Positions 7,230 to 15,627 of a stretch of DNA of 21,469 nt are shown here, in pieces. The first letter of the stretch is position 1. Each line of letters begins with the position of its first letter. The DNA lies in contig DAOSSA010000029.1 of the NCBI GenBank assembly GCA_035376985.1, forward strand, positions 1 through 21,469, read 5' to 3'. The DNA is from Brevifilum sp029548365 (lineage in GTDB: Bacteria; Chloroflexota; Anaerolineae; Anaerolineales; Anaerolineaceae). A model generated the notes under the pieces. That model had not been told where the DNA came from, made no database searches, and saw nothing but the letters and a program-made list of their open reading frames with translations. Both the position numbers and the translations under genes were made by a program.

Positions 7230-8552
7230 GTGTTTGAAAATCTGACCGAACGCTTATCAGGGATATTTGAAAATTTACGCCGTCGGGGACGCCTGTCTGA
7301 TGCGGATGTCGATGCTGCCATGCGCGAAGTCCGCCTGGCTTTACTGGAAGCGGACGTTCATTATGGCGTTGTTAAGCAGTTCACCAACCGGGTTAAAGAA
7401 CGCGCCGTTGGTCATGATATCTCCAGGGCACTGAACCCTGCCCAACAGGTCATCAAGATCGTCAATGAAGAATTGATTCAAACCCTAGGACCTCCAAGTT
7501 CGCTGAACCTGAAGGGCGAACGACCGTATGTGATTGTGCTGGTGGGTCTGCAGGGTTCGGGTAAGACAACCGCAGCCGCAAAGCTGGCCAAGCGGTTGAG
7601 GGCCATGGGTGAACGCACCTTGCTGGTCGCCGCGGACCCATATCGTCCTGCAGCAGTGACCCAATTACAAACCCTGGCTGAGCAAATAGGGGTACCGGTT
7701 TTCCATGATGCCGACCTTACACCGCCAAAATTAGCTGAAAAAGCATATCAAACCGCTCTTAAAGGCGGGGTCAGTGTGGTCATTCTTGATACCGCTGGCC
7801 GGTCGCAGATGGACCAGGAATTAATGGATGAGCTGCGTGCCATCGAGAAAAAAGTGCCCGTGACCGAAACCATCCTGGTTGTTGATGCTATGATTGGCCA
7901 GGAGGCGCTAAATGTTGCCCAGGGATTCCGCCAGGCGCTGCCTTTATCGGGCTTATTTTTAACCAAAATTGATGGTGATGCACGCGGCGGAGCAGCCATT
8001 TCGATCAGGGAAGTGACCGGCATTCCTATTAAATTCCTGGGCGTTGGTGAGTCTATCGATGCGATTGAGGAGTATAATCCAGACAGGCTGGCCTCCCGAA
8101 TTTTGGGAATGGGCGACTTGCTTGGTTTAATCGAGAAGGCCGAATCCGCCTTCGACCAGCAAGAAGCGGAAGAGCAAGCTGAAAAATTGATGCGCGGCGA
8201 GTTCACGCTGGAAGATTTTGCCAGGCAATTGAAACAAATGCGCAAAATGGGTCCTCTGGCACAGGTGATGGAGATGTTGCCCGGGCAGATGGGCCAGGTC
8301 GCCAGGCAGGTTGACCCGCGTGAAGCTGAGGATCAACTGAAACAGATCGAAGCGGTGATCAACTCGATGACAGTCGCAGAGCGCCGCAGTCCGAAAATAT
8401 TAAATGCCAGCCGCAGGCGCAGAATTGCGCGTGGGTCCGGATTGGAGGTGCAAGTGGTCAACCAGGTCATGAAACGCTTCCGAGAGACACAGCGGCTGAT
8501 TAGCACCCTGCAAAAATCAGGCGGTAAAGGCTTAGGACGCTTGATGGGGTAG
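7230..8552 (+). CDS. ffh: Signal recognition particle protein Ffh (SRP54)
   Basis: SRP GTPase that binds 4.5S/SRP RNA and signal sequences and delivers ribosomes to FtsY at the membrane. It is a 440-residue protein with an N-terminal four-helix domain, a G domain with P-loop GLQGSGKT (106-113), DPYRPAA (136-142), DTAGRS (187-192) and TKIDGDARGG, and a C-terminal methionine-rich M domain carrying the RNA-binding helix (RRRRIARGSG). The start is GTG 7230, giving the typical MFENLTERL N-terminus. No strong Shine-Dalgarno precedes it. No SRP RNA gene was recognised nearby. It is the first gene of the plus-strand block; rpsP follows after 106 bases. Confidence 0.98.
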   Translation: MFENLTERLSGIFENLRRRGRLSDADVDAAMREVRLALLEADVHYGVVKQFTNRVKERAVGHDISRALNPAQQVIKIVNEELIQTLGPPSSLNLKGERPYVIVLVGLQGSGKTTAAAKLAKRLRAMGERTLLVAADPYRPAAVTQLQTLAEQIGVPVFHDADLTPPKLAEKAYQTALKGGVSVVILDTAGRSQMDQELMDELRAIEKKVPVTETILVVDAMIGQEALNVAQGFRQALPLSGLFLTKIDGDARGGAAISIREVTGIPIKFLGVGESIDAIEEYNPDRLASRILGMGDLLGLIEKAESAFDQQEAEEQAEKLMRGEFTLEDFARQLKQMRKMGPLAQVMEMLPGQMGQVARQVDPREAEDQLKQIEAVINSMTVAERRSPKILNASRRRRIARGSGLEVQVVNQVMKRFRETQRLISTLQKSGGKGLGRLMG

Positions 8553-8599
8553 CCTGAAGATGAGAAAGGCGCGCGTTCCCTTCAACGCTCCCTCGACCC

Positions 8600-8628
8600 T
8601 TTCAATAGAATCGGGCAATGTATAGAAT
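8600..8628 (+). promoter_or_regulatory. Weak candidate promoter before rpsP
   Basis: TTTCAA (8600-8605), a 17-base spacer and TAGAAT (8623-8628) lie in the 106-base gap between ffh and rpsP. The -10 is good (5/6), the -35 poor (3/6). No terminator was recognised after ffh, so rpsP may also be read through from the ffh promoter. Confidence 0.35.
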
Positions 8629-8658
8629 GAATAAACAGACAAGAGGAGCATAAATTCG

Positions 8659-9012
8659 ATGGTACGAATTCGATTACGCCGGGTTGGTCCCCGGAATCAG
8701 GCAAGTTATCGGGTGATCGTCGCCGATAAGGAAAGTCCACGAGATGGGCGGTTTATTGAAAATGTTGGGCATTACAACCCACGTACACACCCTTCTACGA
8801 TTGTTTTGAACGACGAGCGCGTCATCTATTGGTTGGGGGTTGGCGCACAGCCCACAGAAGCGGTGGATGGTCTGTTCAGACAAGTTGGTCTGTGGGAGCG
8901 TTACGAGCGCTTTAAAGCCGGAGAGGAGCTTGAAGCTCTGGTTGCAGAAGCTGAAAAGATTTACAAAACACGGGTGATTGATCCGCGCACCAACCCACCA
9001 CAGACCCATTAA
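8659..9012 (+). CDS. rpsP: Small ribosomal subunit protein bS16
   Basis: A 117-residue S16 with the family N-terminus MVRIRLRRVGPRNQASYRV and the conserved blocks RDGRFIENVGHYNP and VIYWLGVGAQPTEAV. It binds 16S rRNA and stabilises the 30S body. It is about 30 residues longer than the common 80-90-residue form; the extra C-terminal part is a charged helix plus a Pro-containing tail (from about residue 80). AGAGGAG lies about 10 bases before ATG 8659. It begins the translation cluster rpsP-khpA-rimM, with khpA starting 25 bases after its stop. Confidence 0.97.
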   Translation: MVRIRLRRVGPRNQASYRVIVADKESPRDGRFIENVGHYNPRTHPSTIVLNDERVIYWLGVGAQPTEAVDGLFRQVGLWERYERFKAGEELEALVAEAEKIYKTRVIDPRTNPPQTH

Positions 9013-9037
9013 CGCCAGAGAGAATACCGAGGTAGAT

Positions 9038-9289
9038 ATGAAAGGCGAGAACTTGCAAGGATTGGTTGAGTTTATCGCTCGATCACTGGTCGATGACCCG
9101 AGTGAGGTTAAGGTTAACAAATACCAGCGTGGTTCCACCATTCAACTGGAATTGAATGTTTCAAAAGAGGATATGGGCCGTGTGATCGGAAAATCCGGCC
9201 AGGTCGCCAATGCCATTCGAACATTGCTGAAGGTTGCTGCAGCACGAGAAGGTCAACAAGTCAATTTGGATATTGTTGAACCCTATTAA
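9038..9289 (+). CDS. khpA: KH-domain RNA-binding protein KhpA (YlqC family)
   Basis: Small cytoplasmic single-KH-domain protein of 83 residues. The KH core with the GxxG loop is VIGKSGQVANAIRTLL, preceded by the usual N-terminus ending SLVDDPSEVKV. ATG 9038 is chosen because GAGGT lies 4 bases upstream and the family starts here; a longer frame reaching back into rpsP is not needed. Members bind RNA together with KhpB/Jag and influence cell elongation and division in gram-positive bacteria. They are classically encoded between rpsP and rimM, as here. It is followed after 10 bases by rimM, whose ribosome binding site overlaps this stop codon (TAAAGG). Confidence 0.95.
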   Translation: MKGENLQGLVEFIARSLVDDPSEVKVNKYQRGSTIQLELNVSKEDMGRVIGKSGQVANAIRTLLKVAAAREGQQVNLDIVEPY

Positions 9290-9299
9290 AGGCAATTGG

Positions 9300-9860
9300 G
9301 TGAAAATGCCTCTTAAAAATGGAAATGATGCAGGCTCACGCAGGAATGCTGAGCCTGCCTTTCTTGTCTTAGGAAAGTTGCGGCGCGCTCACGGGATTTC
9401 AGGAGAAATTGCCCTGGAGATTTATTCGCGCATCCGTGAATTATTAAGTGTTGATCGAACAGTTTTTATTGGGGAGTCTTACCAACCGTTTACCATCCAA
9501 TCCACGCGCCCCAAGGGTAAACTCTTATTATTGAAGTTTTTCAACATTGACGATCGCTTGAATGCGTCGGAGTTGACGAACCAGCTTGTTTATACCAGGT
9601 CTGATCACCTGCCAGGATTACCTGAGGGAGAGTTTTTTTTCCATGAACTTATGGGTCTGGATGTCTATGACACTGATGACAATTACCTGGGCGTGTTGAC
9701 AGAAATTCTTGAGACCGGTGCTAACGATGTTTACCTGGTGAGAGACCACGCGGGGGTTGAAGTTCTAATCGCTGCGGTCGAAGAAAATATCCTGGAGATT
9801 GACCTGGAGCAGGGGCGGATGACCGTTGCCATCATCCATTGGTATGGTGAGGGGGATTGA
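9300..9860 (+). CDS. rimM: Ribosome maturation factor RimM
   Basis: 30S-subunit assembly factor that binds ribosomal protein S19. The product is about 186 residues, starting with a short variable leader, then the RimM N-domain signature LGKLRRAHGISGEIALEIYS cut to its core (LGKLRRAHG), and a C-terminal PRC-barrel domain (FFHELMGLDVYD..., ending in ENILEIDLEQGRMTV). The start is uncertain: GTG 9300 stands 7 bases from AAAGG and is preferred, but ATG 9306 in the same frame is also possible. It overlaps dprA by one base (TGATG). In many bacteria trmD and rplS follow rimM; here they do not. Confidence 0.93.
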   Translation: MKMPLKNGNDAGSRRNAEPAFLVLGKLRRAHGISGEIALEIYSRIRELLSVDRTVFIGESYQPFTIQSTRPKGKLLLLKFFNIDDRLNASELTNQLVYTRSDHLPGLPEGEFFFHELMGLDVYDTDDNYLGVLTEILETGANDVYLVRDHAGVEVLIAAVEENILEIDLEQGRMTVAIIHWYGEGD

Positions 9861-10960
9861 TGTCCGATGAGAAGAAATACTGGATTGGCTTCAACCGGGT
9901 TAAGGGCATAGGGTCAGTCCGATTCAAACAAATTCAGGCACACTTTGGGGATCTATCGACCGCCTGGCACGCGCCAATTGAAATATTTCGGGAAATTGGT
10001 TTACCAGACAAGGTTGTGACGAATATCTTTGAATTGCGGAGATCGCTTGATCTCGACCGTTATTATGAACAGGTCTTGCAGGGCGATGCCCATGTGTTAA
10101 CATTGTTGGATCAGGATTATCCAAGATTGTTGAAAGAAATTGATCAGGCGCCGCCCGTGATTTACGTCAGGGGCAGTCTGCTGCCGGCAGATGAGTTCGC
10201 TGTGGCGATGGTCGGCACCCGCCGGGTGACGGCTTACGGTCAGCAGGTAACTCGAGATACCAGTACTTACCTGGCCGGGCATGGGCTGACGATTGTCAGC
10301 GGGTTGGCGCGCGGGGTGGATGCCCTGGCGCATCAGCACGCTCTGCAGGCGGGCGGCCGAACAATTGCCGTGTTGGGGTGTGGCGTGGATGTGATCTACC
10401 CACCAGAACACCGCCAGCTGGCGGAAGCAATTGTGGAAAACGGCGCGTTGATCAGTGACTACCCGCTGGGAACCCAACCCGAAGGGAGCAACTTCCCGCC
10501 CAGGAATCGGGTTATATCGGGGCTTTCCCTGGCGACAATTGTTGTCGAAGCGGGCGAGCGCAGCGGGGCATTAATTACGGCTGATTTTGCGGTTGAACAG
10601 GGCCGGGACGTGTTTGCTGTGCCTGGGAACGTTTTTTCGCCGGCAAGTCGGGGTACAAATCGCCTGATCCAGAAGGGAGCGTATGTACTGGTTTCGCCAC
10701 AGGATGTGTTGGACCTGCTTGACTTATCCCAGGTAGAAGATTATAAAGACGCACGGCAGGTTTTGCCGGCAGATACCACTGAGGCGAAAATACTGCAGGT
10801 GATGGACTATGAGCCCATTCATATTGATGAGCTTTGTAACAAGACGGGATTGCCCGTAGAAAATGTCTCAGCGTCCCTGACCATGATGGAGTTGAAGGGG
10901 ATGGTTCAGCATGTGGGCGGGATGAGATATGCAGCAATCCGTGATATGAGCGGAAAGTGA
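9860..10960 (+). CDS. dprA: DNA-processing protein DprA (Smf)
   Basis: Protects incoming single-stranded DNA and loads RecA during natural transformation; also widespread in bacteria not known to be competent. The 366-residue protein has an N-terminal helical (SAM/HhH-like) part with GIGSVRFKQI, a Rossmann-like core (VAMVGTRR, SGLARGVDALAHQHAL, AVLGCGVDVIYPPEH, FPPRNRVISGL, ERSGALITADFA, VPGN) and a C-terminal winged-helix (IHIDELCNKTGL...MMELKGMV). ATG 9860 shares a base with the rimM stop; GAGGGGG just upstream is its ribosome binding site, favouring this ATG over TTG 9857. manC begins 7 bases after its stop. Confidence 0.97.
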   Translation: MSDEKKYWIGFNRVKGIGSVRFKQIQAHFGDLSTAWHAPIEIFREIGLPDKVVTNIFELRRSLDLDRYYEQVLQGDAHVLTLLDQDYPRLLKEIDQAPPVIYVRGSLLPADEFAVAMVGTRRVTAYGQQVTRDTSTYLAGHGLTIVSGLARGVDALAHQHALQAGGRTIAVLGCGVDVIYPPEHRQLAEAIVENGALISDYPLGTQPEGSNFPPRNRVISGLSLATIVVEAGERSGALITADFAVEQGRDVFAVPGNVFSPASRGTNRLIQKGAYVLVSPQDVLDLLDLSQVEDYKDARQVLPADTTEAKILQVMDYEPIHIDELCNKTGLPVENVSASLTMMELKGMVQHVGGMRYAAIRDMSGK

Positions 10961-10967
10961 GGTCAGG

Positions 10968-12062
10968 ATGAATTACGATCGATATTATGCAGTGATCATG
11001 GCAGGCGGTAGCGGGACGCGTCTCTGGCCGCTTTCGCGAAAGGGTCACCCCAAACAGACCCTGACTTTGACAGGAAAGCGCTCACTGTTCCAATGTGCGG
11101 TAGATCGATTGCAGGGTTTATTCCCCTTTGAAAGAATTTTGGTTGTGACGATTGCCGACCAGGTTGAATTGCTCAATCGGGAATGCCCAGAAATTCCGCT
11201 TGAAAACTTTATTATTGAACCGATGCCGCGCGGCACAGCCTCGGTGGTTGGTTTAGCCGCGGTTGCGCTTAACGCCAGGCAGCCTGGTGCGACCATGGCC
11301 ATCCTTACGGCTGACCACTTGATGAAGAATGCTGAGCACCTGAGGCAGTTGCTGCGTTCTGCCTTTGCTGTCGCTCAGCAAAATTCCCTGGTGACCCTGG
11401 GAATCACGCCTGGTTACCCGGCAACGGGATATGGCTATATTCAAAAAGGGATGCAAGTCGGCACCTTTGAAGGACTGAACGTCTTTGAGGTAAAAAAGTT
11501 CAAAGAGAAACCTCACGAAGATCAGGCCAGGTTGATGATTGCTGATGGTGAACATGTGTGGAATTCAGGAATGTTCATCTGGCAGGTGGATACGGTGATG
11601 GGCGAAATCAAACGCCAGATGCCCGATTTGCATCAAAGGCTGGGCGTAATTGCTGAACACTGGACCCAACCGACCAGAGAACAAACGCTTGAAAAAGTTT
11701 GGCCAACGATCCAACCGCAGTCAATCGACTATGGCATTATGGAAAACGCCCAAAATGTTGCCGTGATCCCTTCGATCGACCTGGGCTGGAACGATGTCGG
11801 AAGCTGGGAATCGCTGTTTGATTCCATCAAGAGTGACGATGCGGGCAATATTGTCCTGAGGGGCGATCCTATCCTGCTTGACACACAGGGTACACTCGTT
11901 TGTGATGATTCATCCAAAGGCCTGATCGTCACGCTTGGTGTCGAAGACCTGATCATCATTGATTCCGGCGATGCGATTTTGATCTGCGACCGGAAACAAT
12001 CACAACGGGTGCGCGAAGTTGTTGATTACCTGAAAGCCCATGGCTACGAGGATTATTTGTAG
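10968..12062 (+). CDS. manC: Mannose-1-phosphate guanylyltransferase (GDP-mannose pyrophosphorylase)
   Basis: Makes GDP-mannose from GTP and mannose-1-phosphate, the donor for mannosylated glycans and the precursor of other GDP-sugars. It is a 364-residue single-domain form without the C-terminal phosphomannose isomerase part. The nucleotidyltransferase signature is MAGGSGTRLWPLSR (11-24) with Lys29 in HPKQ; further blocks are EPMPRGTASVVGLAA, WNSGMFIW, SIDYGIME and the metal-site region GWNDVGSWESL. ATG 10968 is preceded by GAGGT that overlaps the dprA stop (TGAGG). The gene is embedded between dprA and topA without a gap, so it is co-transcribed with information-processing genes rather than with glycan genes. 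Confidence 0.95.
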   Translation: MNYDRYYAVIMAGGSGTRLWPLSRKGHPKQTLTLTGKRSLFQCAVDRLQGLFPFERILVVTIADQVELLNRECPEIPLENFIIEPMPRGTASVVGLAAVALNARQPGATMAILTADHLMKNAEHLRQLLRSAFAVAQQNSLVTLGITPGYPATGYGYIQKGMQVGTFEGLNVFEVKKFKEKPHEDQARLMIADGEHVWNSGMFIWQVDTVMGEIKRQMPDLHQRLGVIAEHWTQPTREQTLEKVWPTIQPQSIDYGIMENAQNVAVIPSIDLGWNDVGSWESLFDSIKSDDAGNIVLRGDPILLDTQGTLVCDDSSKGLIVTLGVEDLIIIDSGDAILICDRKQSQRVREVVDYLKAHGYEDYL

Positions 12063-12074
12063 GAGTTTTATAAA

Positions 12075-14396
12075 TTGGAAACTTATTGTGTAAAATGCCG
12101 CCAAAAGCGAGAATTAATTGAACCTGTCGCTGGTTTTAATGCTGCAGGTGCCCCGATGACCAGGGGCACCTGTGCTGATTGCGGCACTAAAATGGTGCGT
12201 ATGGGTAGAACAGAGGCACATGAGGGCTTACCACAGCCTGAAGTTAAACGGAAAAAAGAGATTGTGCGCAAAGGCAATCTGGTAATTGTGGAATCGCCTG
12301 CCAAGGCAAAAACGGTCAACCGGTTCCTGGGTAAGGGCTATACGGTGCGCGCATCTGTTGGTCATGTGCGCGATCTTCTGCGTTCGAAATTATCTGTGGA
12401 TATCGACAATGATTTTACACCCCAGTACCGGGTGCCGAATGAAAAGCGGGAAGTCGTTAAGGAAATTAAGGAGTTGGCGCAAAAAGCCGAGTCGATTTAC
12501 CTGGCAACCGATCCTGACCGCGAAGGCGAAGCGATTGCCTGGCATCTGATGGAAGCCGCAGAAATCGACGCCGAGCGCACCCACCGGGTGATTTTCCACG
12601 AGATCACGGAAGACGCTGTTAAGCACGCCTTTGCCAACCCGCGGGAAATCGACATGGACCTGGTTGATGCACAGCAAACCCGTCGTATTCTGGATCGTTT
12701 GGTTGGATACGGGATCAGCCCGATATTGTGGAAGAAAGTGCGCAGTCGACTTTCTGCCGGCCGGGTTCAATCCGTCGCCTTGCGGTTGGTTGTTGAACGT
12801 GAGCGTGAGATCGATGCCTTTGACCCGGTTGAATACTGGTCAATCGACGCGGATTTATTGCCTGAGGGCGGGCAGGTTGTCTATCGCGCCAGGCTTGCCA
12901 AAATCAATGGTGAAGATCCGCAACTGGGCAATCAAGCGCTTGTGGAGCCCATTCTGGCTGACATGCGCTCGGCAGTATATACGGTTGATGCCATCAAGCA
13001 CGGAAAACGCAAACGGAACCCACCGCCGCCTTTTATCACCAGCACATTACAACAGGATGCCTCTCGAAAACTGGGATTCACTGCCCGCAAGACCATGGCG
13101 GTTGCACAACAATTGTATGAGGGCATTGAGCTGGACGGACTGGGAACTACGGGCTTGATCACCTATATGCGTACCGATTCGACCAATATCTCGAAAATTG
13201 CCTCTGATGAGGTGCGGAAATATATCAGGGCACAATATGGCGATGCGTTCTTACCGGAAAAACCGCCAGTGCATAAGACCCGCGCCCAATCCGCTCAGGA
13301 AGCGCATGAAGCTGTGCGTCCGACATCTATTCACCGGACCCCTAAAACGATCAGGATGTACCTGACGCGTGATCAATTTAAGCTTTACCAGTTGATCTGG
13401 CAGCGGTTTATTGCTTCCCAGATGACGCCAGCAATCTATAAAACTCTGTCCGTCGATGTGCGAGGAGAGGGCGATCAGAGCCTGTATTTATTGCGAGCTT
13501 CCGGAAGCCAGCTTGAATTTCAGGGGTTTCTGTATATTTATGAAGAGGGAAAGGATGAAGACGATCCGGAAGAGGATGAAGGCGCCAGTGATCGCATCCC
13601 CATCGATGATATTAAAGAAGGGCAACCACAAATTCTGCAGGAACTCTATCCTGAACAGCACTTTACCCAACCCCCGCCGCGTTTTACTGAGGCTTCCCTG
13701 GTCCAGGCGCTTGAGGAGAATGGCATCGGGCGCCCTTCGACCTATGCACCTATCCTGACCACGATTCAAAATCGTGGTTATGTTCTCAGAAAGGATAAAC
13801 GCCTTGTTCCGACTGAAATAGGTTACCTGGTGAACGATCTGGTGGTGGAGTTCTTCCCCAATGTCGTAGACATTGGTTTTACTTCGAGTCTTGAAAATCA
13901 ACTGGATATGATTGCACGGGGTGATACCGCCTGGGTGGACGTGATCCGAGAATTTTATGCGACCTTCGGCGATCTCCTGGCGCATGCTGAGGCAGCGATG
14001 CCAGAAAAGAAGGCTGAACCGGAGCGGGTGGGACGATCTTGCCCGGAGTGCGGTCATGATTTGATTCTGCGTTGGGGTCGCTACGGCAGGTTCATCAGTT
14101 GCAGTAACTTCCCTGAATGCCGTTATACTGAGCCCTATCTCGAGAAAATTGGCATGACATGCCCGGTGTGTGCACAGGGCGATGTGGTCAGGCGGAAGAC
14201 AAAACGCGGTCGAACGTTTTATGGATGTTCCCGCTTCCCGGATTGTGATTTTACTTCGTGGAAACAACCCATTCCACAGCCATGTCCAAACTGCCAGGGC
14301 ACCCTGGCTTTATCCAATGAGCGCCTTGTGGAATGTATGCAATGCAAAGCCACTTTCCCGCGCGATGAAATTATTGATGATCGTGAAATGGCATAA
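12075..14396 (+). CDS. topA: DNA topoisomerase I with N-terminal DUF5679-type zinc ribbon
   Basis: Type IA topoisomerase that relaxes negative supercoils. The 773 residues contain, in order: an N-terminal zinc ribbon with Cys5, Cys8, Cys33 and Cys36 (YCVKCR...GTCADCGTKMVRMG), resembling DUF5679; a TOPRIM domain from about 68 (LVIVESPAKAKT, Glu73; DPDREGEA); the core with catalytic Tyr364 in ITYMRTDSTN; an acidic insertion (KDEDDPEEDEGASD); and three C-terminal four-Cys zinc ribbons (CPECG...CSNFPEC, CPVC...CSRFPDC, CPNC...CMQC). The start is TTG 12075, nine bases after AGGAG, and is needed to include the first zinc ribbon. It begins 12 bases after manC, at the end of the dprA-manC-topA run. 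Confidence 0.97.
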   Translation: METYCVKCRQKRELIEPVAGFNAAGAPMTRGTCADCGTKMVRMGRTEAHEGLPQPEVKRKKEIVRKGNLVIVESPAKAKTVNRFLGKGYTVRASVGHVRDLLRSKLSVDIDNDFTPQYRVPNEKREVVKEIKELAQKAESIYLATDPDREGEAIAWHLMEAAEIDAERTHRVIFHEITEDAVKHAFANPREIDMDLVDAQQTRRILDRLVGYGISPILWKKVRSRLSAGRVQSVALRLVVEREREIDAFDPVEYWSIDADLLPEGGQVVYRARLAKINGEDPQLGNQALVEPILADMRSAVYTVDAIKHGKRKRNPPPPFITSTLQQDASRKLGFTARKTMAVAQQLYEGIELDGLGTTGLITYMRTDSTNISKIASDEVRKYIRAQYGDAFLPEKPPVHKTRAQSAQEAHEAVRPTSIHRTPKTIRMYLTRDQFKLYQLIWQRFIASQMTPAIYKTLSVDVRGEGDQSLYLLRASGSQLEFQGFLYIYEEGKDEDDPEEDEGASDRIPIDDIKEGQPQILQELYPEQHFTQPPPRFTEASLVQALEENGIGRPSTYAPILTTIQNRGYVLRKDKRLVPTEIGYLVNDLVVEFFPNVVDIGFTSSLENQLDMIARGDTAWVDVIREFYATFGDLLAHAEAAMPEKKAEPERVGRSCPECGHDLILRWGRYGRFISCSNFPECRYTEPYLEKIGMTCPVCAQGDVVRRKTKRGRTFYGCSRFPDCDFTSWKQPIPQPCPNCQGTLALSNERLVECMQCKATFPRDEIIDDREMA

Positions 14397-14426
14397 AGCT
14401 TGCACAGGTTAATCTGAGTTTCGTGC

Positions 14427-14455
14427 TTGCGCGAAATGATCGTTTATTCTAAAAT
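14427..14455 (+). promoter_or_regulatory. Candidate promoter of the membrane protein gene
   Basis: TTGCGC (14427-14432), a 17-base spacer, then TAAAAT (14450-14455). The -35 is poor (3/6), but the -10 is the same hexamer found at recA, ffh and the DUF1015 gene. It lies in the 102-base gap after topA. Confidence 0.45.
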
Positions 14456-14498
14456 TGTAACAAAGCTTGTTCTTTAATTAAAAGGAAAGGAGCTAACG

Positions 14499-15569
14499 AT
14501 GAACTCGGAGAAGCTAAAAAAGGTTCTTGAAGATTTCCGCATCATGCTGGCGGTTGGAGCAGTGATTGGATTGGTTCTGGGCCTGGTGATCGGATGGGGC
14601 ATCTGGCCTGTGCAATGGACAGACCTGGCGCCTTATCACTTACGCCCTGATTTGAGAGAAGATTATTTGCGGATGTCGATTTATACGTCAACCTCCGTAG
14701 GCAATGTGGCGATTGCGCAAAAGGCCTGGTCTGAACTGGGCGATACAGCAGAGGAAACCATGGCTGAGGTTCGGAATCAGCCTGACTATCTTTCAGATAT
14801 ACAAATTTCCAGTTTTCTAGCTGCCGTAGGGGCAGAAAAGGTCGAGGTTCTCCCTGAGATTGAAGAAACTGCCCCTGAGTTAAGCCCCGAAATTGAGGGC
14901 AGCGGTCCAAACTGGCTGTTGTTAGGAGGTCTGTGTATTGCCCTGGTGGCAGTGATTGGCGGTGTAGTTGTGTTTTTGTACATGCGATCAAAAAGAACCC
15001 TGGCAGAAAAGCCGGAAGTTCTCGATCAACATGGCATGCCTGCTGAAGCAGGATTCGATCAAGGCCCACTGCGTCACGCCCCTGAGCACGAATCTCTTTA
15101 CATGCCAGCATTTCCCGCCGAACACACCGAGCCCGTGGCTCAATTTATGACAACCTACATGCTTGGTGATGACTTTTACGATGATTCCTTCAGCATTGAC
15201 GCGCCAACAGGAGCATTTTTGGGGGAGTGTGGTGTTGGGATTTCGGAAACGGTTGGTGTGGGTGAACCCAAACGTGTGACTGCATTTGAAATTTGGTTGT
15301 TTGACAAGGATGATATTCAAACCGTCACCAAAGTGATCATGAGTGGTTATGCCTATAAAGACGATAAACTCCGACTGCGTTTAGAATCTAAGGGAGAGCT
15401 GGTTTTAGCTGAACCCGGGAAGAAGGTTTTATTAGAAACCGCAACCCTGCAGCTTGAAGCCCGCATCATTGATATGGAATACGGCGAGAGTGCTGCACCC
15501 GATTTGAGCTTCTTTGATCGGCTGACTTTGGAGCTGGCTGTTTGGCCTAAGGTAGCTGCTTTATCTTAG
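14499..15569 (+). CDS. Hypothetical two-helix membrane protein
   Basis: I do not recognise a named family. The 356-residue protein has a short charged N-terminus, a first transmembrane helix at about residues 15-36, and a roughly 100-residue segment between the helices (PYHLRPDLREDYLRMS, then helical stretches and an acidic Glu/Pro-rich linker). A second transmembrane helix follows at about 139-162 and ends in a positive YMRSKR. The C-terminal domain is about 190 residues, its last 150 rich in beta-strand-like sequence (CGVGISETVGVGEPKRVTAF, LRLRLESKGELVL). The positive-inside rule puts N- and C-termini in the cytoplasm and the middle segment outside. AAAGGAG lies 6 bases before ATG 14499. 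It has its own candidate promoter and terminator, so it is probably monocistronic. Confidence 0.8.
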   Translation: MNSEKLKKVLEDFRIMLAVGAVIGLVLGLVIGWGIWPVQWTDLAPYHLRPDLREDYLRMSIYTSTSVGNVAIAQKAWSELGDTAEETMAEVRNQPDYLSDIQISSFLAAVGAEKVEVLPEIEETAPELSPEIEGSGPNWLLLGGLCIALVAVIGGVVVFLYMRSKRTLAEKPEVLDQHGMPAEAGFDQGPLRHAPEHESLYMPAFPAEHTEPVAQFMTTYMLGDDFYDDSFSIDAPTGAFLGECGVGISETVGVGEPKRVTAFEIWLFDKDDIQTVTKVIMSGYAYKDDKLRLRLESKGELVLAEPGKKVLLETATLQLEARIIDMEYGESAAPDLSFFDRLTLELAVWPKVAALS

Positions 15570-15596
15570 AAAGCAATTTTATTTACTAAAAAATGT

Positions 15597-15627
15597 GAGG
15601 CTGCCTTTTAAGGTAGCCTCTTTTTTT
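15597..15627. terminator. Bidirectional intrinsic terminator between the membrane protein gene and greA
   Basis: Stem GAGGCTGCC / GGTAGCCTC (15597-15605 with 15612-15620, one G-T pair) with loop TTTTAA, followed on the plus strand by seven T (15621-15627). On the minus strand the same stem is followed by CACATTTTTTAG. The greA stop codon (15626-15628) touches the plus-strand T tract, so the two convergent genes share this terminator. Confidence 0.88.

Noticed and set aside
7230..8658. SRP RNA or other small RNA gene near ffh
   Set aside because: The gaps on both sides were read for an SRP Alu/S-domain-like hairpin with a GNAR tetraloop and none was recognised.
13488..14267. 259-codon open frame antisense to topA
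   Set aside because: Lies wholly opposite well-conserved topA core and zinc-ribbon sequence; no recognisable domain and no start signals.
14542..15111. 189-codon frame antisense to the membrane protein gene
   Set aside because: The plus-strand frame has a strong ribosome site, transmembrane helices and flanking promoter/terminator; the antisense product shows no such features.
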